Assembly (NCBI GenBank): GCA_965237575.1
Contig: CBDEGI010000003.1
Span: 744,001 to 808,000, forward strand
Reading direction: 5' to 3'
Source of the DNA: JAKZVK01 sp965237575
GTDB taxonomy: Bacteria > Acidobacteriota > Terriglobia > Bryobacterales > UBA6623
DNA length: 64,000 nt
The translations under genes and the position numbers were made by a program. The notes beneath the pieces are model-generated. The model was not told the origin of the DNA, made no database searches, and saw only the letters and a list, made by a program, of their open reading frames with translations. Numbering within the stretch: the first letter of the stretch is position 1; the number at the start of each line of letters is the position of its first letter. Shown in pieces: positions 35,177 to 42,580 of the stretch.

Positions 35177-35482
35177 GTGTCAGTGTCGAGCATCGATCTT
35201 CCGAAGGCAGTCAGAAGCAAACGGGATCAGATCCTGCAACTGGCGGCCAAGCATGGCGCCCGCAACGTCCGAGTCTTCGGCTCAATGGCACGCGGCGAGG
35301 CCGATCAACGAAGTGATGTGGACCTGCTGGTCGATATGGATCCCGGGCGTAGCCTACTCGACCTGGGCGGTCTGCTGATGGATCTGCGGGAATTGCTCGG
35401 GTGTTCGGTGGACGTGGTCACCGAGAAGGGATTGCGAAGGCGCATCCGAGAGCGGGTCCTCAAGGAAGCTGTGCCGATTTGA
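35177..35482 (+). CDS. mntA: MntA-type minimal nucleotidyltransferase antitoxin
   Basis: About 101 residues from the GTG at 35177 (or 35183). The polymerase-beta-type site is complete: VFGSMARGEADQRSDVDLLV gives G-S and the D-x-D metal pair, and a later Asp in SVDVVTEKG completes the triad. In characterised MntA–HepT systems the antitoxin transfers AMP to a tyrosine of the HEPN toxin to silence it. The stop overlaps the start of the next gene by four bases (TTGA), so the two are translationally coupled. It follows a degraded accessory patch, consistent with lateral acquisition. Confidence 0.9.
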   Translation: MSVSSIDLPKAVRSKRDQILQLAAKHGARNVRVFGSMARGEADQRSDVDLLVDMDPGRSLLDLGGLLMDLRELLGCSVDVVTEKGLRRRIRERVLKEAVPI

Positions 35483-35817
35483 GGGACGATCGGGACCTCC
35501 TTCGGGACGTTCTGGAGGCGATTGAGCGGATCGAGAAGCATACTGGCCGCGGGTGCCAAGCCTTTGAAAGCGACGACCTGATCCAGACCTACGCCGTCCA
35601 TCACATACAGATACTCGGCGAGGCTTGCCGGTCAGTCTCCGCCGAGTTGAAGCAGAGTCACCCGGAGGTGCCGTGGAAGAAGATTGTCGGGATGCGGCAC
35701 ATCCTGGTTCACCACTACTTCGAGATCGACACGGACCTGGTCTGGTCCGTCATCGAAAACGAACTGCCCACCTTGAAACGCGACCTCGCTCAGATTCTTG
35801 GCGAATTGGAAAGGTAG
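35479..35817 (+). CDS. hepT: HepT-type HEPN toxin (RNase)
   Basis: 112 residues from the TTG at 35479, which overlaps the mntA stop. It is an all-helical HEPN fold. The catalytic motif RHILVHHYFEID fits R-x4-H-x-Y, where Arg and His form the RNase site and Tyr is the AMPylation target of MntA in known pairs. Upstream, DDLIQTYAVHHIQILGEACR is the usual second helix. All key residues are present, so the pair should be functional. Confidence 0.9.
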   Translation: MRDDRDLLRDVLEAIERIEKHTGRGCQAFESDDLIQTYAVHHIQILGEACRSVSAELKQSHPEVPWKKIVGMRHILVHHYFEIDTDLVWSVIENELPTLKRDLAQILGELER

Positions 35818-35930
35818 TCGGCGCCAAGAAGAGGCGTCACTCGCGGCCCCGATAGGTCGCGACAGGCCGCTACGCTACAATACCGCCGTTCTCCCGTGCC
35901 GTCCCAGGCGGGCTGCCTGTGCTGCCGCAA

Positions 35931-37319
35931 ATGACCTCTCTGATCGACCGTTTCCGCGACCTTGGCGGAGGGCTGTCCCGCTTCACCGAGCGTTGGGTGC
36001 CCGACTCTTGGGTGGTCTGCATGATCCTCACCGCATGTGCGCTGGCGTTGGCGGTGCTGGGGGCGGGGGTCGGCGTGGAAGCCGCCGTTCTAGCTTGGGG
36101 CGGCGGGATGTGGAACTTGCTCGAGCTGTCGATGCAGTTCACCATCATCATGGTGGTGTCGCATGCGTGCGTCTCGTCGCGGCCGGTGTTCCGGCTGATG
36201 GACCGTCTCGCACGGACACCCGACCCGGCGAAGCCGCTACAGGCGGTCGCGCTCGTGGCGGCCTATTCGCTGGCAACGGGTTATCTGAATTGGGCGTTTT
36301 GCATCGTGGCGTCCGCGTTGTTTGTGCCTTTCGTTTGCAAGCACAACCCCAAGGCCGACCTGCGAGTGCTGACGGCGGCGGCGTACCTCGGCATGGGAAC
36401 GGTCTGGCACTGCGGCCTCTCGGGTTCGGCGCCCCTGATTCTGGCAACGCCGGGGAACCCGCTGCTCGAGCCGCTGACCGGCGAACCGGTGGTCGACCGT
36501 CTGCTGCCGGTGACGGAGACGCTGTTCGCACCGTTCAACCTCGCTTACATGGTGGTGATCGGTTTGGTGGGCGTTTTGGTGACGCTGGCGCTGCACCCGC
36601 GGCGAGCTACGGTGACGCTCTCGCCCGAGCAGGTGGAGGCGCTACTGCCGAAGCCTCCCGAGCCGCTTTCCTCGTCCACGACGCCCGCCGGACGGCTCGA
36701 CCGCTTTCCGGGGTGGATTCTACTGGCCACAGTGTTGATCGCCTATCCCCTGGGCCACTCGATGATCACGCGCGGCTTTGGGACGACGTGGACGATCAAC
36801 GCCTACAACATGACCTTCCTGGTGGCGGCGTTGTTGCTGCATCGTCGGCCGCAGTCGTTCGTGGAAGCCTGCCGCCGGGGCGTCGGCACGACGTGGGGAA
36901 TCATCTTGCAGTTCCCGTTCTACGCGGGCATCTTCGGGGTGATGAATAACACCGGCCTCGGCGCCTGGCTCGGACGGCTGTTCGCCGACTTCGCCACGCC
37001 GCGGACGTATCCGCTCGTCGTCTACGTCTACTCGGGGTTCATGAACTTGTTTGTTCCCTCGGCGGGCTCGAAGTGGCTGATCGAAGCGCCCTATCTCATT
37101 CCGGCCGGGGAGGAGTTGGGCGTCTCGTTGACGACGGTGGTGTTGTCATACGCCTATGGGGATTCGACGACGAACATGATCCAGCCGTTTTGGGCGATTC
37201 CGATTCTGGCCGTGGCGCGGCTGCGGTTTGGGGAGGTGCTGGGCTATACGTCGCTGGTGGCCGCGGCGTGTTTCGCGGTCACGGTCGTGGCGATGCTGCT
37301 GATTCCGGTCAATCTGTAG
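35931..37319 (+). CDS. atoE: AtoE-type short-chain fatty acid transporter
   Basis: 462 residues from the ATG at 35931, with about 11–12 hydrophobic helices. Diagnostic family segments are visible: RFTERWVPDSWVVCMILT, MWNLLELSMQFTIIMV, SLATGYLNWAFCIVASALF, FPFYAGIFGVMNNTGL, FVPSAGSKWLIEAPYLIP and GDSTTNMIQPFWAIPIL. AtoE-type carriers import short-chain fatty acids such as acetoacetate or butyrate. No ato or CoA-transferase genes are nearby, so it may scavenge organic acids on its own. A start at 35919 (four residues longer) is possible. Confidence 0.88.
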   Translation: MTSLIDRFRDLGGGLSRFTERWVPDSWVVCMILTACALALAVLGAGVGVEAAVLAWGGGMWNLLELSMQFTIIMVVSHACVSSRPVFRLMDRLARTPDPAKPLQAVALVAAYSLATGYLNWAFCIVASALFVPFVCKHNPKADLRVLTAAAYLGMGTVWHCGLSGSAPLILATPGNPLLEPLTGEPVVDRLLPVTETLFAPFNLAYMVVIGLVGVLVTLALHPRRATVTLSPEQVEALLPKPPEPLSSSTTPAGRLDRFPGWILLATVLIAYPLGHSMITRGFGTTWTINAYNMTFLVAALLLHRRPQSFVEACRRGVGTTWGIILQFPFYAGIFGVMNNTGLGAWLGRLFADFATPRTYPLVVYVYSGFMNLFVPSAGSKWLIEAPYLIPAGEELGVSLTTVVLSYAYGDSTTNMIQPFWAIPILAVARLRFGEVLGYTSLVAAACFAVTVVAMLLIPVNL

Positions 37320-37379
37320 CTACTTTCCGGAGCATGAAAGGGCGAGACCCGAGCCTCCCTGGTATTCTGGAGATACATC

Positions 37380-37589
37380 ATGCCGAAGCGGAATCCAGAG
37401 GCCCTCGACCGGACCGCCTTCTCGGTCGTTTCACTCGAGGAGCAGGATCGCCACGACCGCCGTTACTGGCTCAGCCGGACGCCGCGCGAACGCTTTGAGG
37501 CGATTGAAACCATCCGCCGCACTCTTTATGGGCACGATCCCACTACCGAGCGACTTCAGCGAGTTCTTGAAGTTGCTGAACAAGAATGA
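37380..37589 (+). CDS. Small partner protein of a nucleotidyltransferase pair
   Basis: 69 residues, hydrophilic: FSVVSLEEQDRHDRRYWLSR, TPRERFEAIETIRRTLYGHD, RLQRVLEVAEQE. Proteins of this length and pattern typically precede a nucleotidyltransferase gene whose start lies inside their 3' end, exactly as here (overlap from 37528). The pair resembles a toxin–antitoxin or signalling module, but I know of no proven role. Its partner is truncated, so this gene may be an orphan. No RBS stands out. Confidence 0.65.
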   Translation: MPKRNPEALDRTAFSVVSLEEQDRHDRRYWLSRTPRERFEAIETIRRTLYGHDPTTERLQRVLEVAEQE

Positions 37590-37668
37590 GGTGCGGTACC
37601 TCCTCGTCGGGGCCTACGCCGTCGACAACGCGATCAACCACCGCCGCGCTGTAACTCCGTCTGCTTGA
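37528..37668 (+). pseudogene. 5' stub of a nucleotidyltransferase gene
   Basis: A 46-codon frame, too short to be obvious, starts at ATG 37528 inside the preceding gene. It reads MGTIPLPSDFSEFLKLLNKN then EVRYLLVGAYAV, the standard opening of small nucleotidyltransferases, which would continue with a glycine/aspartate catalytic segment. Instead it becomes DNAINHRRAVTPSA-stop and overlaps the end of the convergent 1601-residue gene. The catalytic DxD and all downstream parts are lost. The truncation point is near 37625. Confidence 0.7.
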
Positions 37669-40600
37669 GGACCCAGCGGCGGATGACCTGGTAGCCGGCG
37701 GCGTCCGCTTCGAAACGCTGCCCGCCTTGATGGCCATCCTCTTCGCCCGTCTGGATGTTGAGAGGCTTGCGCAGGAACTTGCTGCGCTCCTGTTCGCGCA
37801 GGTCGACGCGCTGCTGCATCTTGCGGTAGTTGTCGAGTAACTTGTCGGGAGGAATGTAGCCCGCGGCGTCCGGGGGTTCGAGGTACAAAGTCGGCACGCG
37901 CCCGGGCACGCCGTGACAGGAGATGCACGCCTTGCCGTCGTCGGAGGCGATCTTGGTCATCTCCGCGAAGACATAGTCGCGGAAGTGCAGGATGTCGTCG
38001 ATGAACTCGCTCGTCGGCTCTAGACGTCGTGCGTCGGTTCCTTGCGGCGGGCCTTGCTCGCTGATCAACTTCCGCAGTTGCTCCCCATAGACTTTGTCGT
38101 CGCTATTGAGAATGTTCTGGATGCGCTTCTGCAACCTGGGAATCGTTTCGTGCTCGACGTACGCGGCCAGGGCCTTGCGGACTTCCGGGTTGCGGCGCAG
38201 CGCTGTCTTGTTCGCCAGATTAACGGCCAGTTCGCGCGATTCCTCGGCGCGGTCGGTCGCGAACCAGGCGTTGAACATGCGGATGATGCGGTCCTTCGCG
38301 GCCGTGATCGGGTCGATCACATCCATCCCGCGCTCGTCTTTGGTGAAGAGCGAGCCCGTACCCTCATCCGGGATGGTCTTTACGTAGTCGATGCCGAAGA
38401 TGTAGAGCGGCTCCGCGTCCTCGTTGGCCCCCAGCATCTTCACCGTGAAGCGGTTCTCGCCCTGCTCGAACTCGTGCACGCCTAGCGACACCGGTCCGCT
38501 GGGTGTGAGATGCGGCTTGTAGAAGTCGACCGGCTCGCTGATGTCCTTGCCGTTGAGCGCGAATTGCACCGTGCCCATCTCGCGGTCGTAAAGGAAGGCG
38601 GTGAGGATTTCGTAGGGGCCGGCTTCCGGCACGTCCAACGCGAGCGTCAGGCGCGCGGCGGGGACCCCCTCGCGCCACCACAGGATGCTGTTCTTGCTCG
38701 CGAGGCCGTCGAGAACGATCTGCTCGGTGGTGCGGCCGAAGGTCAGCTCGAGTACCTGCAAGTCCTCCGCCTCGACGGCTCCTTCGACGGCCTCCTCCAT
38801 CGACAAACCACCTTCTTGGTAGGAGACCATCCACTCGGTCGAGGGCAGCCAGAAACGTGAGTTCTTGTCGACCAGCTCGAAAGCGGTCTTGCGATGAAGC
38901 GTCGGGTTTTCGCCGAGGATGCGGCCGGTAAGCACGGGGCGTTGCTCGGGTTCTCCGGCGTTCTCGGCCGGCTCACCCGGGGCGGGTTTGCCGACGAGGC
39001 CACCCACGGAAGCCGCCGGCGAACCGCGCCGTGAGGGCCGTCCGCGTGGCTGACCCGAGATCAACAAGCGGTAGAATTCCTGCTCCTCGCGCTCGCTGAC
39101 CCTCTCGAAGTCCCACTTAATGCGGGACAGGAAGCGAGTCAACGCGTCGGCGTCATCGGCCCGTCCCGCTTGGAGGAAGCGGTCGAGTTTGTCGAGCAGC
39201 TCACGCAACGTGTCGACGCGCGCCGGCAACGACAACGACTGCGGATTCACCAAGGCTCGCGCGGCAACAGCCACCATGTCGATGTCGTCGGCCGTGAGCA
39301 ACTCGAGTAGACGCGTCTCAAGCGGCGCATAGGCGATGTTGGCAGCGCCCTGGAGGGCGATCTTCCGCCACGGTACGTTCCCCGGAAGCGTTGCAGCGGC
39401 GTCCTCTCGTTCATACGTGGCCAGCACGACCTTGCCGAGGAAATCGGCGCTGCCCGGCGTCGAGTATCCCAGTTGGCCGGGGCCGCCGTCGTTGGCTCGC
39501 TCCTGGAAATGAGTGGCGGCGACGGCCGTCAGACGCTGATCGAAACGAACGCGCCGCGGTTCGCCGGCGTTGTCGCGCAGCTCGGTCAGCAGCTCGTAGA
39601 AATCCGACAGCTCCGGGTATTGCTGGTCCGCGTTCTTGCCGCCGGTTTGGTTGGCGATCTGTCCGTTGACGATGAGCATCGATGCTGTCGAGTACCGCAG
39701 CGCCATCTCGGCGAGGGCGCTCGGCTCCTCGCGTAGCAGGGCATCGCCCCAGGCCCGGTTGATCGCTTCGCGCAACGGCGGGTTCCACACCCACCAACGC
39801 CAGGCGGCCTTGAAGGCGTAAGCCCGCACACCGGCAAACCGGTCCGACATGGCTGCGGTCAGCAGGCGCGCCAGCTCGGTGAGATCGACTCGGCTGCGCG
39901 GGCCTGCCAGATCTGCCCGCGTGACGAGCGCTTGCAGAATCGACTGACGTGCGCGGGCGCTACCGCCGGCGTACGCCGCGAACACTTCTTGCCAGCCGGT
40001 GTCGTCGAGCAACAGTTGGCGTAATGACCACAACGCTGCCTCGCGGCACATCTTCACAGGGTCGTCGAGGTGGCGAACCAGCGTCGGAACTCCGTCCGCC
40101 GCGAGTGCGCCACCAAGCCCCAGCAGCGCCTGGTATCGCACCTGCGGATAGGGGCTATCGGCCGCGGCGATCAGGAGATCGGCGACACTCTCATCGCCGG
40201 CCGCCTGTAAGCGGCGCACGCGGGAGAGCGTCTCCAACCGCTGTTCACCTTCCGGCGCTTCCAGCCGCCGAATCTCTTCCGCCTCCTTGGGATACAAGCG
40301 GCTCAACGCACGGATGACATAGGCGGTGGTCACGAAGCCCGTTTGCGCGGCATGGTTCCAGAGCCCGTACCCAAACTGGTCATCGAGCAGCCATTTCGTT
40401 GCCCGCTGCACTCGCGGGTCGTCCGCGCCGAACCCGGCCGCCTCGAGCGCAATCAGAGCGACGGCCGTCGGCGCCGGGTCGGCCGGCTCGGTCAGGCGAG
40501 TCCAACTCCGGCCGTCGTCCTTCGTGGTTCCCAAGTCGAAACCCCAACCGCCGTCTTCTTGTTGCAACGCGGCGAGACGCTGCAAGTCGGTCTCAACCTG

Positions 40601-42439
40601 CGCCGCGAACTCTTGCTGAAACTTCTCCGCCCGCGCGACCCGCTCGGCGGACCCGGTGAGTCTGCCGACGACTTGCGGGTAATCCTTCGGCCACAGATGG
40701 TAGAAAAACTCGATGCGGTGGCCGAGGTCGTCGCTTACCTTCATGCCGTCGTTCCCGGTGGCGACTATCTTGCGGGCCTTCTCTTCGAGCCCGAAGAAGT
40801 AGCGCGGGTCGTTGGTGTCGCGCCACGCGCGCTCGAGGATCTCGGCGGCGAACTTGAAGACGACGTTCGGCCCGAAGTTCGAGCCCTTGCCCGCGGCGTT
40901 GATGCCCTTGGGGTCGGCGGTCTGGAGTACGTAGTTCGCGGTGCGACGTTGCTGATAGCTGTGTAGGCGCTTGGGCCGGACCGTCCGCTCGTGGAGGACG
41001 ATGTTGCGTCCGGCGACGCGGCTTCCCGCGGGCGCGTCGCCGAGGTCATTGGGCGCGAGGCTGGTGTTGACCGCCGCATCCTTCAACTTCACCGACGGCC
41101 GCAGACTTTCATACATCGTGTTGACGAGCCGCCGCCAGTTCTGCACGGTTCCCTCGGGGCGATAGCCGTTGCGGAAGGCGTCGGCAACTCCCCACACGCC
41201 GCTTTGGGTGTGGCAGCTCATGCAGTTCTCGCCGAACAGGCTGGTGCCGTCGCGCACGCGGCGATCGAGCGCGATGTTGCGCGGCCGGTGAATCAACCAG
41301 GCGTCGACCTCGGCCAAGTGGTAGTAGATGGCCTGTTCGGTGGCACGCACCGGATCGCTGTAGGGCGCCGGGTCGATGAGCCGCACCTCCAGCTCATAGC
41401 CGGGCTGGTTGGCCTCGACGCGCAGGTAGTAGACGCCGCCGGGCTCGACCTTGCGTGTGGTGAACGACCGGAAGTTGGTGTCCTGCTGATGGATGCGCTC
41501 GTTGAGATCGCGCCCCTCGTAGTAGGTGAAGATCGGCGTCGGGCCGGGGATCACCTCCGCCGGCGGATGCACATAGGGTATGGGATTGTCGTTGCCGAAG
41601 TCCTTGCGGCTCGGAAGCTCGCGCGGGTTCAGGTCTTCCGGACCGGGCTCACCGGGCTGATAGACGCGCAGGCGCGCGCTGACGGTGGGTTCAACCAGTT
41701 GCAGGTTGGCGGTGAAGATTTTCGGCTTCGTCCCTTGGTATTCGATGCGGTACCAGTCGTCGGGAGACTTGCCGGAGTTGGTGTTGTTGAAATACTCGAG
41801 CTCGTCCGCACCGCCGAAGACCCGAAGCACCTGGTCGGCGTCGCCGGCCGCGAAGGGCAGACGCACCGCTTGCTCCGGGGAGTTGTTGGGCTCGGTTTCG
41901 AGCAGGACATCGCCGCGATGCGTCTCGTCGATCGGCCGCAACTCCACCGCGATGGCTACGTTCTCGACGGTCGGCGTCCGATCCGGCAGCGCCGTCGCCA
42001 GACGAGCCAAGCCGGTATCGCGTGGAATGTCGCCCCGCGGCTGCGGCCGGTCGAGGATGGTTTCGATCTCAAGGTGATACGTTCCGGTCTTCGGCGCGCG
42101 ATAGACGAGGTAGATGTCGGGATCGAGGGCGTGGAGCGTCTTCTTCCAGCTCGACGTGGCCCGGGCATGCAGGTCGCCTCGCTCGCCCTCGAAGGCCAGA
42201 CCGGTCAGATCCGGTCCTTGCCAGCGCACCTCAATCCGGGCGTTGGCGGGCAGAAGCTCGGGATCGTTGATGTGGACGCGAAGTTCGACAGCCTGGCCCT
42301 GCTCGAACTCCCAATTCCGGTGCCATTCGCCACTGAAGTCGAGCGTTGCCGAGAAGGGCTCAGGCGGCGCGGCAGCGGCGAAGGCGGAGAAGCCGGCCAG
42401 CCAGACGGCCGCTATCACCCCCCGCCGAATCCTCGTCAT
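37634..42439 (-). CDS. Exported dihaem protein with alpha/alpha-toroid and HEAT repeats
   Basis: 1601 residues. A Sec signal (1–23, VIAAVWLAGFSAFAAAAPPE) is followed by beta-sandwich domains to about 380. The first haem site CMSCH is at about 406–410. An alpha/alpha-toroid resembling prenyltransferase/terpene-cyclase barrels occupies about 620–735 (QQEDGGWGFDLG, GLWNHAAQTGFVTTAYVIRA). HEAT-like repeats lie at about 760–960 and 1025–1080 (SPYPQVRYQALLGLGG). A carbohydrate-binding-like sandwich (about 1190–1350) precedes a C-terminal helical domain with haem site CISCH (about 1505). Periplasmic; likely electron transfer or oxidation of a large substrate. No fragment looks broken. It is divergent from the Rieske–ThDP gene. 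Confidence 0.85.
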   Translation of the reverse strand: MTRIRRGVIAAVWLAGFSAFAAAAPPEPFSATLDFSGEWHRNWEFEQGQAVELRVHINDPELLPANARIEVRWQGPDLTGLAFEGERGDLHARATSSWKKTLHALDPDIYLVYRAPKTGTYHLEIETILDRPQPRGDIPRDTGLARLATALPDRTPTVENVAIAVELRPIDETHRGDVLLETEPNNSPEQAVRLPFAAGDADQVLRVFGGADELEYFNNTNSGKSPDDWYRIEYQGTKPKIFTANLQLVEPTVSARLRVYQPGEPGPEDLNPRELPSRKDFGNDNPIPYVHPPAEVIPGPTPIFTYYEGRDLNERIHQQDTNFRSFTTRKVEPGGVYYLRVEANQPGYELEVRLIDPAPYSDPVRATEQAIYYHLAEVDAWLIHRPRNIALDRRVRDGTSLFGENCMSCHTQSGVWGVADAFRNGYRPEGTVQNWRRLVNTMYESLRPSVKLKDAAVNTSLAPNDLGDAPAGSRVAGRNIVLHERTVRPKRLHSYQQRRTANYVLQTADPKGINAAGKGSNFGPNVVFKFAAEILERAWRDTNDPRYFFGLEEKARKIVATGNDGMKVSDDLGHRIEFFYHLWPKDYPQVVGRLTGSAERVARAEKFQQEFAAQVETDLQRLAALQQEDGGWGFDLGTTKDDGRSWTRLTEPADPAPTAVALIALEAAGFGADDPRVQRATKWLLDDQFGYGLWNHAAQTGFVTTAYVIRALSRLYPKEAEEIRRLEAPEGEQRLETLSRVRRLQAAGDESVADLLIAAADSPYPQVRYQALLGLGGALAADGVPTLVRHLDDPVKMCREAALWSLRQLLLDDTGWQEVFAAYAGGSARARQSILQALVTRADLAGPRSRVDLTELARLLTAAMSDRFAGVRAYAFKAAWRWWVWNPPLREAINRAWGDALLREEPSALAEMALRYSTASMLIVNGQIANQTGGKNADQQYPELSDFYELLTELRDNAGEPRRVRFDQRLTAVAATHFQERANDGGPGQLGYSTPGSADFLGKVVLATYEREDAAATLPGNVPWRKIALQGAANIAYAPLETRLLELLTADDIDMVAVAARALVNPQSLSLPARVDTLRELLDKLDRFLQAGRADDADALTRFLSRIKWDFERVSEREEQEFYRLLISGQPRGRPSRRGSPAASVGGLVGKPAPGEPAENAGEPEQRPVLTGRILGENPTLHRKTAFELVDKNSRFWLPSTEWMVSYQEGGLSMEEAVEGAVEAEDLQVLELTFGRTTEQIVLDGLASKNSILWWREGVPAARLTLALDVPEAGPYEILTAFLYDREMGTVQFALNGKDISEPVDFYKPHLTPSGPVSLGVHEFEQGENRFTVKMLGANEDAEPLYIFGIDYVKTIPDEGTGSLFTKDERGMDVIDPITAAKDRIIRMFNAWFATDRAEESRELAVNLANKTALRRNPEVRKALAAYVEHETIPRLQKRIQNILNSDDKVYGEQLRKLISEQGPPQGTDARRLEPTSEFIDDILHFRDYVFAEMTKIASDDGKACISCHGVPGRVPTLYLEPPDAAGYIPPDKLLDNYRKMQQRVDLREQERSKFLRKPLNIQTGEEDGHQGGQRFEADAAGYQVIRRWVLKQTELQRGGG

Positions 42440-42580
42440 GAGACCCCTCGAAACAGCGTCATCGATGAACCATTATAGGCAGCCCGCCAAAGCCGCCTTT
42501 GGGGGGGCACGGGAGTTTGGGCTATCATGACACCTCCCAACGGCTGCGGTTTGAGCAACCAGGCTTCGTGAGGAAAGCTG

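Noticed and set aside
40991..42478. A 495-codon plus-strand open frame inside the dihaem gene
   Set aside because: Low-complexity, no motif, and lies opposite CxxCH and HEAT coding sequence. Same reasoning for 62408–63436 opposite gatB and 59676–60992 opposite the Nramp-like gene.
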